DNA from: Sulfitobacter litoralis
GTDB taxonomy: Bacteria; Pseudomonadota; Alphaproteobacteria; Rhodobacterales; Rhodobacteraceae
DNA: 64,000 bases
NCBI RefSeq assembly: GCF_900103185.1
Contig: NZ_FNJD01000002.1
Span: forward strand, 186,001-250,000
Direction: 5' to 3'
Shown: positions 42,528 through 50,904 of the stretch, in pieces
Layout of the letters: each line of letters begins with the position of its first letter
Position numbering within the stretch: the stretch's first letter is position 1
Made by a program: the position numbers and the translations under genes
The notes under the pieces: generated by a model
The model's input: only the letters and a program-made list of their open reading frames with translations
Databases searched by the model: none
Told to the model about the DNA's origin: nothing

Positions 42528-43522
42528 TTGATCCGCGCCACGACGTAATCGGCCATATCGCGCAGCATCCGGGTCAGGTCGTGATCGGGCAGGGTGTCGA
42601 GCGCGGTTTTGGCTTTCTCCGCCCACGCCAGCGCCTCTGCCTTAGTCTCGTCCAGCGTGCCATGTTTGTGCAGCAGCGACAGGGCGTGGTCCAGATCGCC
42701 TTCCTCCTGCCGCCCCTTTTCGATGGTGCGGGCCCAGAAGGCGCGTTCTTCGGCATCACTTTTAGCAATCGCTTTGATCACCGGCAGGGTCAACTTGCGC
42801 TCGCGGAAATCGTCACCGATGTTTTTGCCGGTCGCACTCGGATCGCCTTGGTAATCCAGCAAATCGTCGACAATCTGGAACGCGATGCCCAAGGCGTCAC
42901 CGTAATTGAACAGCGCTTGGACCTGCGCGTCGGGGGCTGAGGCGATGACCCCGCCCACCTGCGTCGCCGCCGAGAACAGCGCCGCGGTTTTTCCACGCAC
43001 GACCTGCAGGTAGATACCTTCGTCCGTCGCCAAATTCTGCGCCGCCGTCAGTTGCAGCACTTCGCCTTCGGCAATCGTGGCAGAGGCGTTCGAAAGGATC
43101 GCCAGCACGCGCATATTGTCGGTTTCGGTCATCAGCTGGAAACTGCGTGCAAACAGGTAGTCGCCCACCAGCACCGAAGATTTGTTATCCCAAAGCAGGT
43201 TCGCAGTCGGTCGTCCGCGCCGCTGCGCGCTTTCATCGACCACGTCATCGTGCAGCAACGTCGCCGTGTGAATAAACTCTACCGTGGCTGCCAGATGCAC
43301 ATGGTAAGGGCCGTCATAGCCACACAGACGCGCCGCCGCGAGGGTAAGCATCGGGCGCAACCGTTTGCCGCCCGCTTCGACCAGGTGGGCGGTGACCTCC
43401 GGGATGCGCGGCGCATGTTCAGACGCCATGCGGTCGCGGATCAGGTCATTCACGGCAGTCATATCTGCGCTCAGATAGGCCGCCATCTGATCATGCGGTT
43501 TCTGGGTGTTTTCGCTCGTCAT
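42524..43522 (-). CDS. Polyprenyl diphosphate synthase (long-chain, ubiquinone side chain)
   Basis: A 332-residue trans-isoprenyl diphosphate synthase. Both Asp-rich Mg motifs are present: LLHDDVVDESAQRRGRPTAN and FQIVDDLLDYQGD. ATVEFIHTATLLHDD with small residues before the first motif is typical of octaprenyl/decaprenyl synthases (IspB/DdsA) rather than FPP synthases. In Rhodobacteraceae the decaprenyl (Q10) tail is usual, so decaprenyl diphosphate is the likely product, by inference. The start is 59 nt from the divergent DUF2007 gene. Confidence 0.92.
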   Translation of the reverse strand: MTSENTQKPHDQMAAYLSADMTAVNDLIRDRMASEHAPRIPEVTAHLVEAGGKRLRPMLTLAAARLCGYDGPYHVHLAATVEFIHTATLLHDDVVDESAQRRGRPTANLLWDNKSSVLVGDYLFARSFQLMTETDNMRVLAILSNASATIAEGEVLQLTAAQNLATDEGIYLQVVRGKTAALFSAATQVGGVIASAPDAQVQALFNYGDALGIAFQIVDDLLDYQGDPSATGKNIGDDFRERKLTLPVIKAIAKSDAEERAFWARTIEKGRQEEGDLDHALSLLHKHGTLDETKAEALAWAEKAKTALDTLPDHDLTRMLRDMADYVVARIN

Positions 43523-43581
43523 CTACACGACCCTAATTGGAAGGCTCGACAATCAATGTCGATTGCCCTTACATCTCTGTT

Positions 43582-43803
43582 ATGAAGGAACTTTTACGCA
43601 CAACCGATCCGACAATAATCGCCTTTGCCAGCGCCCTTCTTCAGGGCGAGGATATAGACTGCTTTCCGCTCGACGTAAACATGAGCGTGCTTGAGGGCGG
43701 GATCGGTATTTTCCCCCGTCGTTTGATGGTGCATGACGATGATCACGGTGCCGCGACACGGGTGCTGCGCGACAATGACATCCCCACCGGACTGCCCGAC
43801 TAA
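43582..43803 (+). CDS. DUF2007 domain-containing protein
   Basis: A 73-residue protein of the putative signal-transducing DUF2007 family. The core MKELLRTTDPTIIAFASALL, then GEDIDCFPLDVNMSVLEGGI and RRLMVHDDDHGAATRVL, matches the family pattern of a small alpha/beta domain. ATG 43582 gives the usual N-terminus; the frame extends to 43537 without support. It is followed after 5 nt by a tRNA methylase-like gene. Biochemical role unknown. Confidence 0.85.
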   Translation: MKELLRTTDPTIIAFASALLQGEDIDCFPLDVNMSVLEGGIGIFPRRLMVHDDDHGAATRVLRDNDIPTGLPD

Positions 43804-43808
43804 CGACG

Positions 43809-44558
43809 ATGGACAGCTTCGGCCCAGACACGCTGACGCAGGATGCTTTCCTTGGCGGGAAGCTGCACTTGTGGCAGCCACGCAAAGGCTATCGCGCGGG
43901 TGTGGACCCTGTTTTATTGGCTGCAACCATCCCTGCGCGGGCAGGCCAGCGCGTGCTGGAGCTTGGGTGCGGGGTAGGGGCTGCGTCGCTTTGTTTGGGC
44001 GCGCGTGTATCGGGGTTGCAGCTAACAGGAGTCGAGATCCAGCCTGCCTATGCCGCGCTCGCAAGGCTGAACGATCCGACATTCGAAGTGGTCGAAGCCG
44101 ACATCGACGCCATGCCCTTGGCGCTGCGGCAGCGACAATTTGACCATGTGCTTGCCAACCCGCCGTATTTCGACCGTCATGCCTCTATTGCTGCAACGAA
44201 CTCAGGACGCGAGACGGCATTGGGCGAGGCGACACCGCTGGAAACATGGGTCAAGGTTGCGGCCAAACGACTGGCCCCCAAGGGGCAGGCACATTTCATC
44301 CATCGCGCCGAACGGCTGCCCGATCTTATCCGCGCGCTGCCTCATGATATGGGCAGTATCGAAGTGCTGCCAATCGCGCCGCGCATCGGTCGGCTGGCCG
44401 AGCTGGTGATCCTGCGGGCTCGTAAAAGCGGGCGGGGGGCATTTCGGCTGAACGCGCCGCTCGTGATGCACGAAGGGCCACGACATATGGTAGATGGCGA
44501 CAGCTATGTGCCGCAAATCCGGGCGGCCCTGCGCGAGGGCGCGGCGTTGCCATTCTAA
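43809..44558 (+). CDS. tRNA1(Val) (adenine(37)-N6)-methyltransferase-like protein
   Basis: A 249-residue SAM-dependent N6-adenine methyltransferase. Motif I is VLELGCGVGAASLCLGAR at about residues 48-65, followed by LTGVEIQPAYAALA, and the catalytic NPPY motif is VLANPPYFDRHAS. The opening GKLHLWQPRKGYRAGVDPVL is typical of the TrmN6/YfiC group, which modifies A37 of tRNA-Val. Target specificity is inferred from that similarity. Confidence 0.88.
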   Translation: MDSFGPDTLTQDAFLGGKLHLWQPRKGYRAGVDPVLLAATIPARAGQRVLELGCGVGAASLCLGARVSGLQLTGVEIQPAYAALARLNDPTFEVVEADIDAMPLALRQRQFDHVLANPPYFDRHASIAATNSGRETALGEATPLETWVKVAAKRLAPKGQAHFIHRAERLPDLIRALPHDMGSIEVLPIAPRIGRLAELVILRARKSGRGAFRLNAPLVMHEGPRHMVDGDSYVPQIRAALREGAALPF

Positions 44559-44670
44559 GCAACCTCTCGCCGATATCTCAACTTGTCGATAGTTTTGCTG
44601 CGGTGCCGCGTGACAGGTGAAATATTTCGTGCTTCACTCCTCCTACGCAACATAACCTAAGGAGAGTTAC

Positions 44671-44835
44671 ATGTCTTTTGACGCACATCTGGATGCTCTG
44701 AAACGCAAGCATTTGGCCATGAGTGACGCTGTAGAACAGGCTCAACGATCACCGAGTATCGACGGGCTGAAAGTTGCGAATATGAAAAAAGAGAAGCTGC
44801 GTTTGAAAGAGGAAATTACCCGGCTTTCCACCTGA
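44671..44835 (+). CDS. DUF465 (YdcH-like) small protein
   Basis: A 54-residue protein starting ATG 44671 with AAGGAGAG immediately upstream. The sequence MSFDAHLDALKRKHLAMSDA, later MKKEKLRLKEEITRL, is a helical hairpin of the DUF465/YdcH family, common in alphaproteobacteria and of unknown function. It is set apart by a 112-nt gap containing its own promoter region and ends before a strong hairpin terminator. Confidence 0.88.
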   Translation: MSFDAHLDALKRKHLAMSDAVEQAQRSPSIDGLKVANMKKEKLRLKEEITRLST

Positions 44836-44878
44836 TATCATTATATGTTTGACCGGCGTGCCCAATGTGCCGACGGCA

Positions 44879-44909
44879 GAAAGGCCAGTGCGGAATGCAC
44901 TGGCCTTTC
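44879..44909. terminator. Perfect 13-bp hairpin between DUF465 and phaB
   Basis: GAAAGGCCAGTGC (44879-44891) and GCACTGGCCTTTC (44897-44909) form a perfect stem with a 5-nt loop. The stem ends in AAA/TTT on each strand, so it can serve both convergent genes as a bidirectional terminator, though the T run is only three long. Confidence 0.75.
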
Positions 44910-44928
44910 GCAGTTCTACGACAGATGC

Positions 44929-45651
44929 CTAGACCAGATGCTGGGCTCCATTCGCGGTGATCGTCGACCCGTTGATAAAACCCGCGTCATCGCTGACTAG
45001 GAATACAACCGCGCGTGCGATCTCCTCCGGCTCGCCCAAACGGCCTGTCGGAATTTGCGCCACAATGGAATCGCGCACTTTTTCCGGCACAGCCATCACC
45101 ATATCTGTTGCAATATAGCCGGGGCAGATTGCGTTCGCAGTGATGTTGGCGCGCGCACCTTCCTGAGCCAAGGATTTTACAATCCCGAGGTCACCCGCCT
45201 TGGTCGCCGCGTAGTTTACCTGTGCGAATTGGCCTTTTTGCCCGTTGATCGAACTAATGACCACAATCCGACCGAACTTCCGGTCGCGCATACCAGGCCA
45301 AACGGGGTGAATGGTATTGAAAACGCCGGTCAAATTCGTGCCAACGACTTCATTCCATTGGTCGGGTGTCATTTTGTGGAAAGGCGCGTCGCGTGTGATG
45401 CCCGCGTTCGCAACAACCACCTCAACAGGGCCTAGTTCTTCTTCGACTTTGGCGATTCCGGCTTTGGAATCCTCGTAGTCTGCAACGTTCCACTTATAGG
45501 TTTTGATCCCAGTTGATTCTGTGAATTGCGCGGCAGCATCGTCGTTGCCGGCATAAGTCGCCGCGACAGTATATCCGGCGTCTTTCAATGCTGTGGAAAT
45601 AGCCGCCCCGATCCCGCGGCTCCCTCCGGTTACAAGTGCAACACGTGACAT
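44929..45651 (-). CDS. phaB: Acetoacetyl-CoA reductase
   Basis: A 240-residue SDR that reduces acetoacetyl-CoA to (R)-3-hydroxybutyryl-CoA with NADPH for polyhydroxybutyrate synthesis. Seen are VTGGSRGIGAAISTAL, VVANAGITRDAPFHKM, the Ser/Tyr/Lys set in VVISSINGQKGQFAQVNYAATK and the CPGYIATDM block typical of PhbB/FabG types. QVNYAATKAG and INGQKGQFGQ-like sequence favour PhaB over FabG. It lies downstream of phaA with a 182-nt gap holding a palindrome. Confidence 0.93.
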   Translation of the reverse strand: MSRVALVTGGSRGIGAAISTALKDAGYTVAATYAGNDDAAAQFTESTGIKTYKWNVADYEDSKAGIAKVEEELGPVEVVVANAGITRDAPFHKMTPDQWNEVVGTNLTGVFNTIHPVWPGMRDRKFGRIVVISSINGQKGQFAQVNYAATKAGDLGIVKSLAQEGARANITANAICPGYIATDMVMAVPEKVRDSIVAQIPTGRLGEPEEIARAVVFLVSDDAGFINGSTITANGAQHLV

Positions 45652-45833
45652 AAAACTCTCCCTAGTGGCAATGTTGTTTCGTTTGCCGTAGTAATTTCGT
45701 AATTAAATTACGTGAAGAATTTGTAGTCACGCTTTAATTCCTTTGCAACAGTTTACGCAAGGAAAGAGCATTTGTTTTTCTCGTGGCGCGCGAAATCGTC
45801 GAGAGCACGCCACGAGAGCTTGGTTATGTGGCG
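45652..45833 (-). promoter_or_regulatory. phaA-phaB intergenic region with palindrome and stem
   Basis: A perfect palindrome CGTAATT-A-AATTACG lies at 45698-45712, 46 nt before the phaB start, within an AT-rich stretch. Nearer phaA, TCTCGTGGCG (45779-45788) pairs with CGCCACGAGA (45808-45817) as a 10-bp stem with a 19-nt loop but no T run on the transcribed strand. The first resembles an operator; the second may shape or stabilise the phaA 3' end. Both functions are inferred. Confidence 0.5.
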
Positions 45834-47009
45834 TTACGGGCGCTCTAAGCACATCGCGACGCCCATGCCGCCACCAATGCACAAAGTTGCGAGCCCTTTT
45901 TTAGCACCGCGACGCTGCATTTCAAACAATAGCGTATTGAGAATGCGCGCGCCGGATGCACCGATCGGGTGACCGATCGCAATTGCGCCGCCGTTAACGT
46001 TTACGATCGAAGGATCCCAGCCCATGTCTTTGTTAACGGCACAGGCCTGGGCGGCAAAAGCTTCGTTTGCTTCGACAAGGTCCAGATCTTCGGCCTTCCA
46101 GCCGGCTTTTTCCAATGCTTTGCGCGACGCGTAAATCGGACCGGCCCCCATGATCGTTGGGTCAAGGCCGACGGTGGCATAGGATGCGATGCGCGCCAAC
46201 GGGGTGATACCCCGTTTTTCAGCGTTATCTGCCGACATCAGCAATGCGCCTGCCGCCCCATCGTTTAGACCCGACGCGTTGGCCGCTGTGACAGAGCCGT
46301 CTTTGGCGAAAGCGGGGCGCAGCTTTTGCATGGCCTCCATTGTGGCACCATGGCGGATGTATTCGTCTTGATCGACGATAATCTCGCCTTTACGGGTTTT
46401 GACGGTGAAAGGCACGATCTCGTCTTGGAACTTACCGGCTTTTTGCGCGGCCTCGGCCTTGTTTTGCGAGGCGACCGCAAATTCGTCTTGAGCGTCGCGA
46501 CTGATTTCCCATTTTGCCGCAACGTTTTCAGCGGTTTGCCCCATATGGTAACCATGGAACGCATCCCACAGACCATCGCGGATCATCGTATCAATCAGCT
46601 GCATGTCGCCCATCTTTTGACCCGGACGCAGGTTCTGCGCGTGGGGGCTCATCGACATGTTTTCTTGTCCGCCTGCGGCCACGATATCAGCATCGCCCAG
46701 TTGAATATGCTGGGCCGCCAGCGCCACGGCACGCAAGCCCGATCCGCACACTTGGTTAATCGACCATGCCGCGCTTTCGATGGGTAGGCCCGCGTTGATA
46801 TGTGCTTGGCGTGCAGGGTTTTGTCCCTGGGCCGCGGTCAGAACTTGGCCCAAAATAGTTTCGTTCACCTCGGAAGGGTCAATACCCGCGCGTGTGACAA
46901 TCTCTTTCAGAACTGCGGCACCTAGATCATGTGCAGGCGTGTTTGCAAAAGATCCGCTGAAACTGCCTACGGCCGTGCGGGCTGCGGATGCGATGACGAC
47001 GTTGGTCAT
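45834..47009 (-). CDS. phaA: Acetyl-CoA C-acetyltransferase
   Basis: A 391-residue thiolase condensing two acetyl-CoA into acetoacetyl-CoA. The nucleophilic Cys is in [20 protein letters not shown] (about residue 88), the His in [17 protein letters not shown] and the second Cys in [17 protein letters not shown]. The start at 47009 gives the standard N-terminus ([19 protein letters not shown]); the frame extends to 47090 without a ribosome site. With phaB it makes hydroxybutyryl-CoA; no polymerase gene (phaC) is in the window. Confidence 0.95.
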   Translation of the reverse strand: MTNVVIASAARTAVGSFSGSFANTPAHDLGAAVLKEIVTRAGIDPSEVNETILGQVLTAAQGQNPARQAHINAGLPIESAAWSINQVCGSGLRAVALAAQHIQLGDADIVAAGGQENMSMSPHAQNLRPGQKMGDMQLIDTMIRDGLWDAFHGYHMGQTAENVAAKWEISRDAQDEFAVASQNKAEAAQKAGKFQDEIVPFTVKTRKGEIIVDQDEYIRHGATMEAMQKLRPAFAKDGSVTAANASGLNDGAAGALLMSADNAEKRGITPLARIASYATVGLDPTIMGAGPIYASRKALEKAGWKAEDLDLVEANEAFAAQACAVNKDMGWDPSIVNVNGGAIAIGHPIGASGARILNTLLFEMQRRGAKKGLATLCIGGGMGVAMCLERP

Positions 47010-47129
47010 ATGTGTTCTTCCCCTGAACTGCTGACGTAGGGTATTGACGCGGTGGTTGCCCGCTCCCCAGTCTTCTATGCTTTGGGACATATCCTATCGC
47101 TACAGATGCGGCAATCACGCCCTGCGGGC

Positions 47130-47972
47130 CTACGCATTTTTACGCAATTCGGTCGACTTATGCCAGAAAGGTTGGGTGGTTGGTGCGCCGTATAAGAACC
47201 CCTGTTGGCAGTCGACGCCAAGAGAGTGCAAAAGCGATGAATCCTCCTGATTTTCGACCTGTTCGGCAACGCATACCATGTCAAAGTTACGCGCGATTGA
47301 GACCATGATCGATACAATTGCACGGTTATCAGGGTTGGTGGTGATGCCACTCGTAAATTGCCCGTCAATTTTCAAAATATCAAAAAACATATCTTTCAGA
47401 TAGCGGATTGCAATGTAATCGGCCCCGAAGTTGTCTAGGGCAAAGCAGACGCCCCGTGTCTGCACTTGGTCCATAAAGCTGGCGACAAGCTCTGGCATTT
47501 GCATCGCGGATTTTTCGCTAATTTCCAGAATCAGTCGTTCGCCTATGGTGCCGTCGCGCGCGAGCCAACGATTCAGCAAGTTCGTCCATCCCGCATAGCC
47601 GATAGAGCGGGCTGACATGTTGATAGATAGCCGCAAGTTTTTGTTATCGCTCAGCGCCGTTAGCCCCGCCTGAAGCGACAGCACGTCTATCTCGCGGCCA
47701 AGCTGCGTCTTTTCGATGAGATGCATAAATTCACGAGCAGGGAGGACCCGCCCCGTTGGGTCCAAAATCCGGATAAAGCCCTCGTAAAAGGCAACTTTCG
47801 GATCTTCTTCATCGCGCATGACGGGCTGGTAGGCCATCAAGGTTTGATTGTGCGCGATTGCGTCTTTGACCATCGAGATTGTGCTGCTGTCGCGTTGGTT
47901 GACGGCATAATCCAGTGGATTTCGTGTGCCTTCGGGCAAATCAGCGAGCGGGTGTTGCGACATTTCTTCCAA
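47130..47972 (-). CDS. EAL domain protein, degenerate active site
   Basis: A 280-residue single-domain EAL protein of the c-di-GMP phosphodiesterase family. Several metal and substrate ligands remain: Glu64 (YEGFIRI in place of EALxR), Asn118 (SINMSARS), Glu150 (LEISEKSA), Lys201 (LKIDGQF), Glu237/Glu240 (AEQVEN) and Gln257. The DDFGTG loop, however, reads DNFGAD (180-185), losing the second Asp and the conserved loop-6 glycine-threonine. Low or no hydrolysis is expected, with c-di-GMP binding still possible. There is no sensor domain or membrane helix. It is divergent from tag. Confidence 0.85.
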   Translation of the reverse strand: MEEMSQHPLADLPEGTRNPLDYAVNQRDSSTISMVKDAIAHNQTLMAYQPVMRDEEDPKVAFYEGFIRILDPTGRVLPAREFMHLIEKTQLGREIDVLSLQAGLTALSDNKNLRLSINMSARSIGYAGWTNLLNRWLARDGTIGERLILEISEKSAMQMPELVASFMDQVQTRGVCFALDNFGADYIAIRYLKDMFFDILKIDGQFTSGITTNPDNRAIVSIMVSIARNFDMVCVAEQVENQEDSSLLHSLGVDCQQGFLYGAPTTQPFWHKSTELRKNA

Positions 47973-48096
47973 GGGGTGCTTCCATCTATCGCGTTTCTTG
48001 TGCCACCTTGGCCCCGAAACTCATAACGCGGGGTTAACGCGACAATGCAGCACCAATTTTAAATATACCGCCATTTAGCGTGAAGAAGGGGAGCCG

Positions 48097-48684
48097 ATGC
48101 AGCGATGTGACTGGGCGGGGCCAGAGCAGATTTATCTGGATTATCATGACACTGACTGGGGTGTGCCCGAGTATGACAGCCGTGCTCTTTGGGAAAAGCT
48201 TATCCTTGATGGCTTTCAGGCTGGGCTCAGCTGGATCACGATACTTAAAAAGCGAGAGAATTTTCGCGAGGCATTTGCCGGTTTTGACCCTAACGTCATC
48301 GCTACATGGGGTGAGCCAGACGTTGAACGGTTGCTGGCGAACCCCGGTATCATCCGTCACCGCGGAAAGATCGCGGCGGCGATCACCAATGCCCGCGTGT
48401 GGCAGCAGATTGAGCAGAAGGAGGGATTTGACAGATATCTATGGAAGTATGTGGATTTTGAACCGCTGCAAAACCGGTTTGAGAGTCAGGCGGAGGTTCC
48501 GGCCTGGACGCCGCTTTCGAAACAAATATCGATCGATTTGAAAAAACAGGGGTTTAAGTTCTGCGGTCCAACAATAGTGTATGCGTTTATGGAGGCGGTC
48601 GGGATGGTGAATGACCATTTAACCTGCTGCCACCGCCATACCATCGTAGCACAGATGCCCAAGCACGATTGGGCGCTGCGATAA
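48097..48684 (+). CDS. tag: DNA-3-methyladenine glycosylase I
   Basis: A 195-residue Tag enzyme that removes 3-methyladenine from alkylated DNA. It starts MQRCDWAGPEQIYLDYHDTD, with the Cys and His that bind the structural zinc, completed by HLTCCHRH near residue 178. DTDWGVPEYDSRALWEKLIL and FQAGLSWITILKKRENFR are family hallmarks. Standard length. It ends 30 nt before the convergent response-regulator gene. Confidence 0.95.
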   Translation: MQRCDWAGPEQIYLDYHDTDWGVPEYDSRALWEKLILDGFQAGLSWITILKKRENFREAFAGFDPNVIATWGEPDVERLLANPGIIRHRGKIAAAITNARVWQQIEQKEGFDRYLWKYVDFEPLQNRFESQAEVPAWTPLSKQISIDLKKQGFKFCGPTIVYAFMEAVGMVNDHLTCCHRHTIVAQMPKHDWALR

Positions 48685-48714
48685 CCGGTCGGTGTCTAGT
48701 TGACCTGGGTCGCC

Positions 48715-49638
48715 TTACGCGGGGATAGCGCCAAGGGAGCTTGCCAGCTGGTCCAACACCACGATTGTGTCGCTGCTGGTCGAAAACGCTTTGGTGCGGC
48801 AATAGTCAATCTTGACCGTGATGCCGCTTGCCGAAAAGTCCTCGGTGGCCGATTGAATCGCAGCTGTGGCTACGTCCACGATGTTCAAGTTTGATTGGGT
48901 CTTGAGCGCGGGAGACAGCGCGGCAAATGCCCCGTTGGACCGATAGGTCACGATCAGGTTAAGGCTACTGAGCGCATCAGTAAGCTTGCGGGCGAGGCTG
49001 ACAGAGAAATTGACACGCTGGCCCTCGGGTATGCTGGACAGGACCTTCGCAAAATCCTGCAGCACGATAACGGCAATCTGCATGCCGCCGCCAAATTCGG
49101 ACTGCATCCGCATAATGCAATTTTCGAACGCATCCTGGGGCACAAGCCCGCTTTCCGAAAGCTCGGATGGCACCAATGCTCGATCAAGCGCGAGTTCTTT
49201 CAAAATGTCGAAATTTTCTTGGTTCGGGGATTCATGGGGGCGTCGGAGGTGACGCACATATTCTGCATTGCGCAGTTCTGCACCGTGAATGCGGGCTTCG
49301 AGATCGAAAAACTCGAACGGTTTGACAATATAGTCCCACGCGCCAGCGACAAAAGCTTTCGCTATGCTTTCATTGTTCTTAACGCCGGTGAGCATAATGA
49401 TCGGTACAAATTCGTAGCCTTCAATTTTGCGGATATGAGAGATTAGCTCGATGCCAGTCATTTCAGGCATCTGGATGTCCAGTAGCAAGCAGTCGAATAT
49501 AACCGGTGCACCATGAATGACTTCAAGGGCTTCTTTACCGGAGGCGGCCGTCCGGACATACTCGTGATCCTGCGTCCGAAGATATTCTTCCAACAAATTA
49601 CGCAGATCTTGATTGTCCTCAACGGCAAGTATCCTCAT
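48715..49638 (-). CDS. Response regulator with degenerate GGDEF-like output domain
   Basis: A 307-residue protein. The N-terminal receiver (1-122) is complete: Glu7/Asp8, phosphoacceptor Asp54 in CLLLDIQMPEMTG, Thr84 and Lys106 (YIVKPFE). After a linker, residues about 165-285 have the spacing of a GGDEF domain, with TYRSNGAFAALSP (231-243) occupying the position of the R-x-G-G-D-E-F signature; the catalytic GGDEF residues are lost. It is probably a non-enzymatic receiver-output protein. It lies one gene from the degenerate EAL protein and its start overlaps the stop of a possible 30-codon gene. Confidence 0.8.
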   Translation of the reverse strand: MRILAVEDNQDLRNLLEEYLRTQDHEYVRTAASGKEALEVIHGAPVIFDCLLLDIQMPEMTGIELISHIRKIEGYEFVPIIMLTGVKNNESIAKAFVAGAWDYIVKPFEFFDLEARIHGAELRNAEYVRHLRRPHESPNQENFDILKELALDRALVPSELSESGLVPQDAFENCIMRMQSEFGGGMQIAVIVLQDFAKVLSSIPEGQRVNFSVSLARKLTDALSSLNLIVTYRSNGAFAALSPALKTQSNLNIVDVATAAIQSATEDFSASGITVKIDYCRTKAFSTSSDTIVVLDQLASSLGAIPA

Positions 49639-49727
49639 ACCAGATACTCGGCAGTTTTGGACACCGTTTTCGGGGTCATGCGGACCAAATGCAGATTGTT
49701 CTTGCGGCGATCGTGCAGGTTTTCCAT
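49635..49727 (-). CDS. Possible 30-aa peptide coupled to the response regulator
   Basis: A short frame from ATG 49727 to TGA 49635 encodes 30 residues, basic at first (MENLHDRRKNNLHLVRMTPK) and without a hydrophobic segment. AAGGGGG lies about 9 nt upstream. Its stop overlaps the ATG of the response regulator (ATGA), which suggests translational coupling or a leader peptide. No family is recognised, and such a frame could arise by chance. Confidence 0.35.
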   Translation of the reverse strand: MENLHDRRKNNLHLVRMTPKTVSKTAEYLV

Positions 49728-49999
49728 CACACTAGCCCCCCTTGTTTACTCATCAACATACTGATGGTGAGCGACAATTTTGCTGATTTCAACTTAAAAT
49801 TAGCCGCGTTAACCATTTGTTAATGAATTAAGAGATTTTGAGGCACCGCGGGGCTCAAAAGTGCGGATGCCAAGCGGGTGAATGGATTTGATCAGCGGGC
49901 CATTTGCACCGCAATGGGGGGCTGCGGAAGTATGCGTCTTGATTTGTAGCAAATTGACCCGAGTTCCATCATTGACTCCGCGCCGCAGCGCCGTATAAG
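49728..49999. other. AT-rich gap between the response-regulator operon and rpsD leader
   Basis: No gene is apparent. The part at about 49765-49850 is A/T-rich (with several TTAA/TTAAC blocks) and probably holds the promoter for the leftward response-regulator transcript. The remaining part toward 50000 should hold the rpsD promoter. I could not place boxes with confidence. Confidence 0.3.
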
Positions 50000-50010
50000 C
50001 GCCGCTTGAT

Positions 50011-50110
50011 TGGTGTTGGTGGACCCCGCAAGGGGAACCCTGTCAGGCTTCGGCCAAAGGACAACGCCCTTTACCGCCCGCCGCAATTCTGCAGGGCCTC
50101 AAAAAGGAGA
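50011..50110 (+). promoter_or_regulatory. Structured 5' leader of rpsD
   Basis: Three stems can be drawn in the leader: CCCC-GCAA-GGGG with a GNRA loop (50024-50035); GGC-UUCG-GCC inside TGTC/GACA (50041-50063); and GCCCT/AGGGC (50066-50070 with 50093-50097). They are followed by the ribosome site AAGGAGA (50104-50110). The tetraloops and tight packing suggest a real RNA structure, perhaps for S4 autoregulation as known for rpsD in other bacteria. No known riboswitch motif was recognised. Confidence 0.5.
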
Positions 50111-50116
50111 ACAGCC

Positions 50117-50737
50117 GTGACTAAGCGTACAGCTGCCAAGCACAAAATTGACCGCCGTATGGGCGAAAACATCTGGGGCCGCCCAAAGTCCCCAGTGAAC
50201 CGTCGTGAATACGGCCCCGGCCAGCATGGTCAGCGCCGCAAGGGCAAACTGTCCGACTTTGGTATTCAGCTGCGCGCAAAGCAGAAGCTGAAAGGCTACT
50301 ACGGCGATCTGACCGAGAAGCAATTCCGCCGCATCTATGGTGAAGCTGAGCGTGTAAAAGGCGACACAGGTGAAAATTTGATCGGTCTGCTGGAACGTCG
50401 CCTGGACGCCGTTGTCTACCGTGCGAAGTTCGTAGCGACCGTTTTTGCTGCGCGCCAGTTCGTAAACCACGGCCACGTCAAAGTGAATGGCAAGAAGGTT
50501 AACATTCCTTCCTACCGCGTCAAAGAAGGCGACGTGATCGAAGTGCGTGATCGTTCCAAGCAGATGGTTGCGCTGCTCGAAGCCACTCAGCTGGCAGAGC
50601 GTGACGTGCCTGACTACATCGAAGCAGATCACTCCAAGATGACAGCGACTTTCGTGCGCACCCCCGCTTTGGGCGACGTGCCATACCCTGTCATGATGGA
50701 ACCGAACCTCGTGGTCGAATTCTACGCGAAGAACTAA
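50117..50737 (+). CDS. rpsD: 30S ribosomal protein S4
   Basis: A 206-residue primary rRNA-binding protein of the small subunit. GTG 50117 follows AAGGAGA by 6 nt and gives [20 protein letters not shown], the standard N-terminus. The S4 RNA-binding domain is [15 protein letters not shown] followed by [20 protein letters not shown]. The protein lacks the N-terminal zinc cysteines, as in other alphaproteobacteria. The frame is open back to 50006 through the leader but that is not coding. A terminator follows. Confidence 0.97.
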   Translation: MTKRTAAKHKIDRRMGENIWGRPKSPVNRREYGPGQHGQRRKGKLSDFGIQLRAKQKLKGYYGDLTEKQFRRIYGEAERVKGDTGENLIGLLERRLDAVVYRAKFVATVFAARQFVNHGHVKVNGKKVNIPSYRVKEGDVIEVRDRSKQMVALLEATQLAERDVPDYIEADHSKMTATFVRTPALGDVPYPVMMEPNLVVEFYAKN

Positions 50738-50759
50738 GGTTCCTCGCATATCAATGCCG

Positions 50760-50797
50760 AAGGGGCCCCGCTGGAAAGACCGGCGTGGCCCTTTTTG
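50760..50797 (+). terminator. Intrinsic terminator after rpsD
   Basis: A GC-rich stem with small internal mismatches (AAGGGGCCCCGCTGG against CCGGCGTGGCCCTTTTT, around an AAAGA loop) ends in five Ts at 50792-50796, 22 nt after the rpsD stop. A good rho-independent terminator. Confidence 0.75.
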
Positions 50798-50904
50798 CGT
50801 TTGGTGCTGCGACTTTAGCGTTGGGCAAAGTGACGCCGAGACAAGATCGTAGTGGCGTTGGTCCCGGTGCGTGTTTATGGTCCGCCGGACAGGAGATATG
50901 ACAC

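Noticed and set aside
50011-50110. SRP (4.5S) RNA gene
   Set aside because: GTCAGG near a hairpin superficially resembles the SRP apical region, but the GGAA-capped loop and the AGCA side of the symmetric loop are missing, and the segment leads straight into the rpsD ribosome site.
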